A DNA stretch of 64,000 bases, from the NCBI RefSeq assembly GCF_000687995.1, contig NZ_JIAC01000001.1, positions 2,666,001 through 2,730,000 of the forward strand, written 5' to 3'. This DNA comes from Selenomonas ruminantium AC2024. Lineage in GTDB: Bacteria > Bacillota > Negativicutes > Selenomonadales > Selenomonadaceae. Below the pieces are notes generated by a model. The model saw nothing but the letters and a program-made list of their open reading frames with translations, made no database searches and was not told where the DNA came from. Of this stretch, positions 59,162 to 64,000 are shown in pieces. The translations under genes and the position numbers were made by a program. Every line of letters starts with the position of its first letter. Within the stretch, counting starts at the first letter, position 1.

Positions 59162-60389
59162 GCTTTAAGTCCTCCTTTTTCCACAGCATATAACCGTTGG
59201 CACCATAGGCACCGGGATTCTCCGAAATCTTGGAATTAATCATGAGTTTCAGGAGATACTGCGAAAGCGTGATGGCCGTCAGCATGGACAGCATTGTACC
59301 AAGTCCCAAAGTGATGGCAAAACCGCGAATCGTACCGGTTCCGAGGAAGAACAGTACGCCAGCGGCGATAATCGTCGTGATATTGGAGTCAAAGATGGTC
59401 GTGAACGCACGCTTGAAGCCTGCATCCATGGACAGGCGCAGGGTCTTGCCCTGAATCTGGTATTCTTCTTTGAAGTGCTCGAAAATCAGCACGTTGGCAT
59501 CAACGGCCATACCGATGGACAGGATGATACCAGCCACACCCGGCAGGGTCAGCGTTGCATCCAGGAGATACAGGAGCGCCAGCAGAACTACCGTGTAAGC
59601 CATCAATGCCACGTCAGCGATAAAGCCGGACAGGCGGTAGAACAACAGCATGAAGATGAGTACCGCGCCAATACCAACAGCAAAGGCAAATACGGATTTA
59701 TCCTTGGAGTCCTGACCAAGGGTCGGTCCTACCGTACGGGTTTCGATGATGTTGACCTTTACAGGCAGCGCACCACTGCGGAGCACGACAGCGAGGTTCT
59801 GTGCTTCTTCGAGCGTCTTCTGGCCCGTGATTTCGGCACGGCCGCCTAAGATAGGTTCGCGCACATTCGGAGCCGTCAGCACTTCACCATCGAGCAGGAT
59901 GGCAATCGTGCGGCCCACGTTTTTCGTCGTGAGGTCAGCGAACTTCTTGGCACCTTCATCGGAAAATTCCAGATTAACGACATTCTGGCCGCTCTGCTGA
60001 TTCGTAGCAGCCTGCGCATCCTTCAAATCCGTACCGGTGAGCACGGTATTGCCTTCTTCGTCCTTAAATTCCAGCATAGCCGTCTTACCGATGGTCTTAA
60101 TGGCTGCATCCGGGTCTTTTACACCCGGCAGTTCAATGATGACGCGGCGGGCACCTTCACGCTGAATAATCGGCTCGGTGAGGCCCAGCGAGTTTACGCG
60201 CTTTTCCATAATCGTGACTACACGATTCATCGCATCATCATTTACCTGTGCAATATCTGTGTCCTCAGCTTCGAGTACCACATGGGTACCGCCCTGCAAA
60301 TCCAGGCCCTGACGAATGGAGAAAGCCAATGGCTTTACAAAGGCCAGGAAGATGCCGATAATGGCGACAACACAGACAATAAGTTTCAT
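59148..60389 (-). CDS. secD: SecD, protein-export membrane protein
   Basis: This protein of about 413 aa is of the short Firmicute form: one N-terminal membrane segment, a small periplasmic P1 domain (GLDLQGGTHVVLEA), and five further segments with the RND motif AGIILSIGMAVDANVLIFEHFKEE. The ATG at 60389 is chosen; the TTG at 60407 has no ribosome-binding site. It overlaps secF, as usual. Confidence 0.95.
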   Translation of the reverse strand: MKLIVCVVAIIGIFLAFVKPLAFSIRQGLDLQGGTHVVLEAEDTDIAQVNDDAMNRVVTIMEKRVNSLGLTEPIIQREGARRVIIELPGVKDPDAAIKTIGKTAMLEFKDEEGNTVLTGTDLKDAQAATNQQSGQNVVNLEFSDEGAKKFADLTTKNVGRTIAILLDGEVLTAPNVREPILGGRAEITGQKTLEEAQNLAVVLRSGALPVKVNIIETRTVGPTLGQDSKDKSVFAFAVGIGAVLIFMLLFYRLSGFIADVALMAYTVVLLALLYLLDATLTLPGVAGIILSIGMAVDANVLIFEHFKEEYQIQGKTLRLSMDAGFKRAFTTIFDSNITTIIAAGVLFFLGTGTIRGFAITLGLGTMLSMLTAITLSQYLLKLMINSKISENPGAYGANGYMLWKKEDLKHEQA

Positions 60390-60403
60390 GAGATTATTCT
60401 TTC

Positions 60404-60772
60404 TCAAGAGTTTTCATCCCCTTTTGTCTTTCGTTTTCTATATTCTTTGACGAAATTGATGACCTTGTCCCGCACCTCGGCAGCATTGTATTTATCGGTC
60501 TGAATGTAGAGGTCAGCATGGGCTCTGGCATCGGCCAGCCGCTTATGCTGCACCTCCAGCCTGCTTTCGTCCCAATAAACCACACGCCGCTTATGGATGG
60601 CCGGCATTGTCGCATCAATCATCACCAAAATATCTGGATGGCGCTTCGCCCAAAAATCATGAATCCCGGAATGTTCCTGCGCCACATTATAAGCATCAAA
60701 GCCAGCCGCCTTTAACCCGGCAACCAGCGTCGTCTTTCCCGAAGCACAAACTCCCACAACCGCAATCTTCAA
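60404..60772 (-). CDS. Small P-loop NTPase of unknown function
   Basis: The 122-aa protein starts (M)KIAVVGVCASGKTTLVAGLKAAGFDAYNV, a Walker A motif (GVCASGKTT) on a compact kinase-like fold, with ILVMIDA as a possible Walker B strand. The rest is basic and helical, ending RKRKTKGDENS. A TTG start at 60772 has AGGAG eight bases upstream; the frame also has a GTG at 60781 that is too close. It lies between a phosphatase gene and secD. Substrate unknown. Confidence 0.65.
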   Translation of the reverse strand: MKIAVVGVCASGKTTLVAGLKAAGFDAYNVAQEHSGIHDFWAKRHPDILVMIDATMPAIHKRRVVYWDESRLEVQHKRLADARAHADLYIQTDKYNAAEVRDKVINFVKEYRKRKTKGDENS

Positions 60773-60799
60773 GACAATCACTCCTATCCAGTTAAAAAA

Positions 60800-61519
60800 T
60801 TAATAAGGATATGTTACCTCAAGCTGCTCAATCTTAGGGCTCGATGGCGAACCATCCGTAATCCCCATGACTAGCACCGTCATATCATCCGACGCCTTTT
60901 CGGCATCGAGTTCCAACGCATAATCCATAATGCTCTTGGCGATAAAGGCCACATCCTCGGCTTCATTCTTGCGAACGATTTCCATGATTTTCTCAAAATC
61001 AGCCGGATGGCCCAGGCGCTTTTTGCCGGCATGGGCAATGCCGTCCGTATAGGACACAATCAGCATCCCCGCCGTCAACGGCACCTCGTACATCAAGGGC
61101 TTCATATGACGGTTGACGCCGATAGGCTCGACATTTTCATCATACACCGTTTCATACTCTGACGTCTTGATGATGACCGGGCAATTGGAATTGCGGCTGA
61201 TAACCGCCGTTTCCGTATCGAGGTCAGCGCTTACCACCGTCAGCGTGCAGGATACTTTCTTGTCTTTCATGGCATAGAGATAATCATGCACCGCCCGGGC
61301 CACAGCCCCATCACGGGCACCGTCGGAAATCAGCTGCGTGGCCTTATTCACCACCCAGCTGCTGGTATGATGAGCAGCCAGCCCATTTCCCTGCCCATCG
61401 GCAATGATGGCTGAAATCCCCCCATGGGGACGCTCCACAATATCGCAGGTATCGCCACAGACTTCCGTCGCATACTTAGAAGTCTTGGCCATGCCAATTT
61501 TTACTTCCACTTCATGCAC
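60800..61519 (-). CDS. SpoIIE/PP2C-type protein phosphatase
   Basis: The product (about 239 aa) is a single SpoIIE/PP2C domain: KIGMAKTSKYATEVCGDTCDIVERPHGGISAIIADGQGNG (metal-binding Asp), VSYTDGI and a final ASDDMTVLVM (metal-binding Asp). It probably dephosphorylates a Ser/Thr-phosphorylated anti-sigma antagonist or similar. The start is unclear: GTGs at 61519 and 61510 and an ATG at 61537 are possible; I chose 61519, downstream of a palindrome cluster. The partner kinase and target are not in the window. Confidence 0.8.
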   Translation of the reverse strand: MHEVEVKIGMAKTSKYATEVCGDTCDIVERPHGGISAIIADGQGNGLAAHHTSSWVVNKATQLISDGARDGAVARAVHDYLYAMKDKKVSCTLTVVSADLDTETAVISRNSNCPVIIKTSEYETVYDENVEPIGVNRHMKPLMYEVPLTAGMLIVSYTDGIAHAGKKRLGHPADFEKIMEIVRKNEAEDVAFIAKSIMDYALELDAEKASDDMTVLVMGITDGSPSSPKIEQLEVTYPY

Positions 61520-61529
61520 TCTCCCCTCG

Positions 61530-61625
61530 GCGCCCATGGACGGGCGCTCGCGGACGTAAATCACGTGATGTGATTTCAGTCCGCAGTTTTCTTTTGGTAC
61601 TTTTCTTTGCGCCAAAGAAAAGTAC
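61530..61625. repeat. Cluster of three palindromes between two genes
   Basis: Three hairpins lie in about 96 bases. (A) is a 13-bp perfect stem GTACTTTTCTTTG/CAAAGAAAAGTAC with a 3-nt loop (61597-61625). (B) is GCGGAC/GTCCGC with inner AATCAC/GTGATT (61550-61584). (C) is GCGCCC/GGGCGC (61530-61547). They fill the gap between the cyclo-ligase stop and the phosphatase start and could be terminator, operator or mobile-repeat remnant. Confidence 0.7.
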
Positions 61626-61637
61626 ATAGAAACTCAC

Positions 61638-62231
61638 TTACAATAAGCAGTTATAAATTCCCTGCTCCGTAATAATCTTATGCACCAGCTCGTCATGCTC
61701 TTCCATGGGAATATTCGCCACCAGCTGACACGAATAGGCAAGGGCAATCCGTTTTGCCTTGACGGCCTTCGCCATAAACGCATCATAGAAGCCTGCCCCC
61801 ATGCCGAGCCGTTCACCCCGGGTATCAAAGGCTACCCCGGGCACGACAATCATATCGAGTTCCTCAGGAGCAACCACCTGACTCTTAGCCGGGTCCGGCG
61901 TCAGGATGCCATACTCCCCTTCCACCAGACTATCTAAGTCCGGCAAGGTCACAGCCTCCATCTGCCCCTTGCTGATTACTCTGGGCATAGTCACCGTAAC
62001 CCCCATATCCAGCCAGCGCTGAATCAGTGGACGAATCTGCACTTCATCGCCCATGGAGGCATAACACATGACGACCTTCGGCTCCTTGAAATCCGGCAAT
62101 GCACAGAACACATCAATCATGCGCTGGCTGGCCTTTTGACGGTACGGCTCTTTCAGTTCCCGCCGAACCGCCAAAATCTTTGCACGCAAAGCCTTTTTCT
62201 CAGCCAGCAGTTCCTTTTTATCCGTATCCAT
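61638..62231 (-). CDS. 5-formyltetrahydrofolate cyclo-ligase
   Basis: This 197-aa protein matches the MTHFS/YgfA family: KALRAKILAVRRELKEPYRQKAS, YASMGDEVQIRPLI and the ATP/folate motif FDTRGERLGMGAGFYDAF. It converts 5-formyl-THF to methenyl-THF. It begins three bases after yajC, suggesting co-transcription with yajC and tgt. Confidence 0.93.
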   Translation of the reverse strand: MDTDKKELLAEKKALRAKILAVRRELKEPYRQKASQRMIDVFCALPDFKEPKVVMCYASMGDEVQIRPLIQRWLDMGVTVTMPRVISKGQMEAVTLPDLDSLVEGEYGILTPDPAKSQVVAPEELDMIVVPGVAFDTRGERLGMGAGFYDAFMAKAVKAKRIALAYSCQLVANIPMEEHDELVHKIITEQGIYNCLL

Positions 62232-62234
62232 AAC

Positions 62235-62522
62235 TTAGGCCTGCTTATCCTGGGTAATGTTGGCATTGATGGAAGCCCGGGAAACCTCAATCACCGTGTT
62301 TTCGGCAATTTTCAACTTGATTACCTTATCGTCAATGCCCGCAATCGTACCGTAGATACCACCGATGGTCATAACCTTGTTGCCCTTTTCCAATGTATCG
62401 AGCATGCTCATGCGGCGTTTCTGCGCCGCTTTCTGCGGACGATACAGAAGGAAATAGAAAATCGCAATCATCACAAAGATTGGGCCCCAAGTGCCCAAAG
62501 CTGTCATGGTTTCCGGAGTCAT
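62235..62522 (-). CDS. yajC: YajC, SecDF-associated membrane protein
   Basis: The protein of about 95 aa has one N-terminal membrane segment (about 11-32) and the YajC block LLYRPQKAAQKRRMSMLDTLEKGNKVMTIGGIYGTIAGIDDKVIKLKIAENTVIEVSRASI. It associates with SecDF. The ATG at 62522 has AGAGGTG six bases upstream. It is separated here from secD by three genes. Confidence 0.94.
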   Translation of the reverse strand: MTPETMTALGTWGPIFVMIAIFYFLLYRPQKAAQKRRMSMLDTLEKGNKVMTIGGIYGTIAGIDDKVIKLKIAENTVIEVSRASINANITQDKQA

Positions 62523-62546
62523 AATAAGCACCTCTTCTTTAATTTA

Positions 62547-63680
<1,134 letters not shown>

Positions 63681-63751
63681 TCAGCTGTCCAAGTGGTCTG
63701 ATGATAGACCACTACCAACCATAAATGATACCACAAAACAAGCCGAAACAC

Positions 63752-63802
63752 AAAAGAAAACTGCCGTATCACAGCGAAAGCCTGATACAGCAGTTTTCTT
63801 TT
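63752..63802 (-). terminator. Strong hairpin terminator after the YjfB-like gene
   Basis: A 20-bp inverted repeat (63752-63771 with 63783-63802, one G-U pair) starts within the stop codon of the YjfB-like gene and ends in TTTTCTTTTG on the minus strand. It separates that gene from tgt. Confidence 0.9.
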
Positions 63803-63977
63803 AAGCCTGAATATCCACCATCGTGCCCAGATTCGGGTCAACGGCCAGTTCCTCCAGCATTTCCTCTGCAGCAACTTCCGTGGTATCCATGGCCATTTTC
63901 AGAACCGCCATGCCCATATCCTGCATGGCCTGCCCTTGATGCATGTTCACCGACATTGCGGCGATACTCATATCCAT
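63801..63977 (-). CDS. YjfB-family putative motility protein
   Basis: The 58-aa protein starts MDMSIAAMSVNMHQGQAMQDMGMAVLKMAMDTTEVAAEEMLEEL and ends NLGTMVDIQA. The pattern (Met-rich helix, then PNLGxxxD(I/V)xA) is the YjfB family, small proteins under motility control in Firmicutes. The ATG at 63977 has GAGGAGGTG five bases upstream. It lies near the window end, so a preceding gene in the same operon cannot be seen. Confidence 0.8.
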   Translation of the reverse strand: MDMSIAAMSVNMHQGQAMQDMGMAVLKMAMDTTEVAAEEMLEELAVDPNLGTMVDIQA

Positions 63978-64000
63978 AGCCACACCTCCTCAGCTAACTG

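Overview
The window reads as chromosome of a flagellated, diderm, low-to-mid GC Firmicute of the Negativicutes (Selenomonas-like). This is inference from gene content. The order dprA-topA-trmFO-hslV-hslU-codY-flgB-flgC-fliE and onward is the Bacillus-type arrangement, without a xerC/codV gene. FliY, FlbD, the TIGR02530 protein, CheC/CheD, a SigD-type sigma factor and FapA are Firmicute traits. A phosphoethanolamine-transferase-like enzyme would suit a cell with an outer membrane. Nearly everything is on the minus strand; only rpsT, one DeoR-family regulator and the phosphoethanolamine transferase are on the plus strand.

Layout from left to right. Positions 1-8000 hold housekeeping genes: a DeoR-family regulator cut by the window edge, a ClC exchanger, the rpsF-ssb-rpsR operon, a beta-lactamase-fold serine hydrolase, a polysaccharide deacetylase, hemW and lepA. 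Positions 8028-9300 hold rpsT and a second DeoR-type regulator with a strong bidirectional terminator. Positions 9299-43545 are one flagellar/chemotaxis supercluster transcribed right to left: flgB-flgC-fliE-F-G-H-I-J, a lytic transglycosylase, a MotE-like protein, fliK-flgD-TIGR02530-flgE, flbD-fliL-M-Y-cheY-fliO-P-Q-R-flhB-A-F-G, a PilZ protein, cheB-A-W-C-D, sigD, fapA and small accessory genes. Internal terminators and promoters (sigma-28-like before fliK and perhaps flgE, sigma-A-like before cheY) suggest it is read as several units. motAB, flgFG, flgKL, fliD, flagellin and cheR are not in the window.

Positions 43690-51360 hold codY, hslUV, trmFO, topA and dprA. Positions 51584-58243 are the accessory part: an orphan 118-aa protein, an anaerobic ribonucleotide reductase whose C-terminus seems to lack the glycyl-radical motif, an OhrR-like regulator, a phosphoethanolamine transferase, a small membrane protein and a family of long hairpin repeats. 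Positions 58244-63977 hold secF, secD, a small P-loop protein, a SpoIIE/PP2C-type phosphatase, 5-formyl-THF cyclo-ligase, yajC, tgt and a YjfB-like small protein.

The most unusual signal is the hairpin-repeat family (57724-58230 and 52064-52199). The long arms differ in sequence between copies but stay complementary. The loop core is conserved, a GTCTT...CGATGTAA-type tail follows each copy, and the imperfect pairs are mostly G-T on the same strand of the element. No tRNA, rRNA, CRISPR array, prophage or intact insertion sequence was seen.
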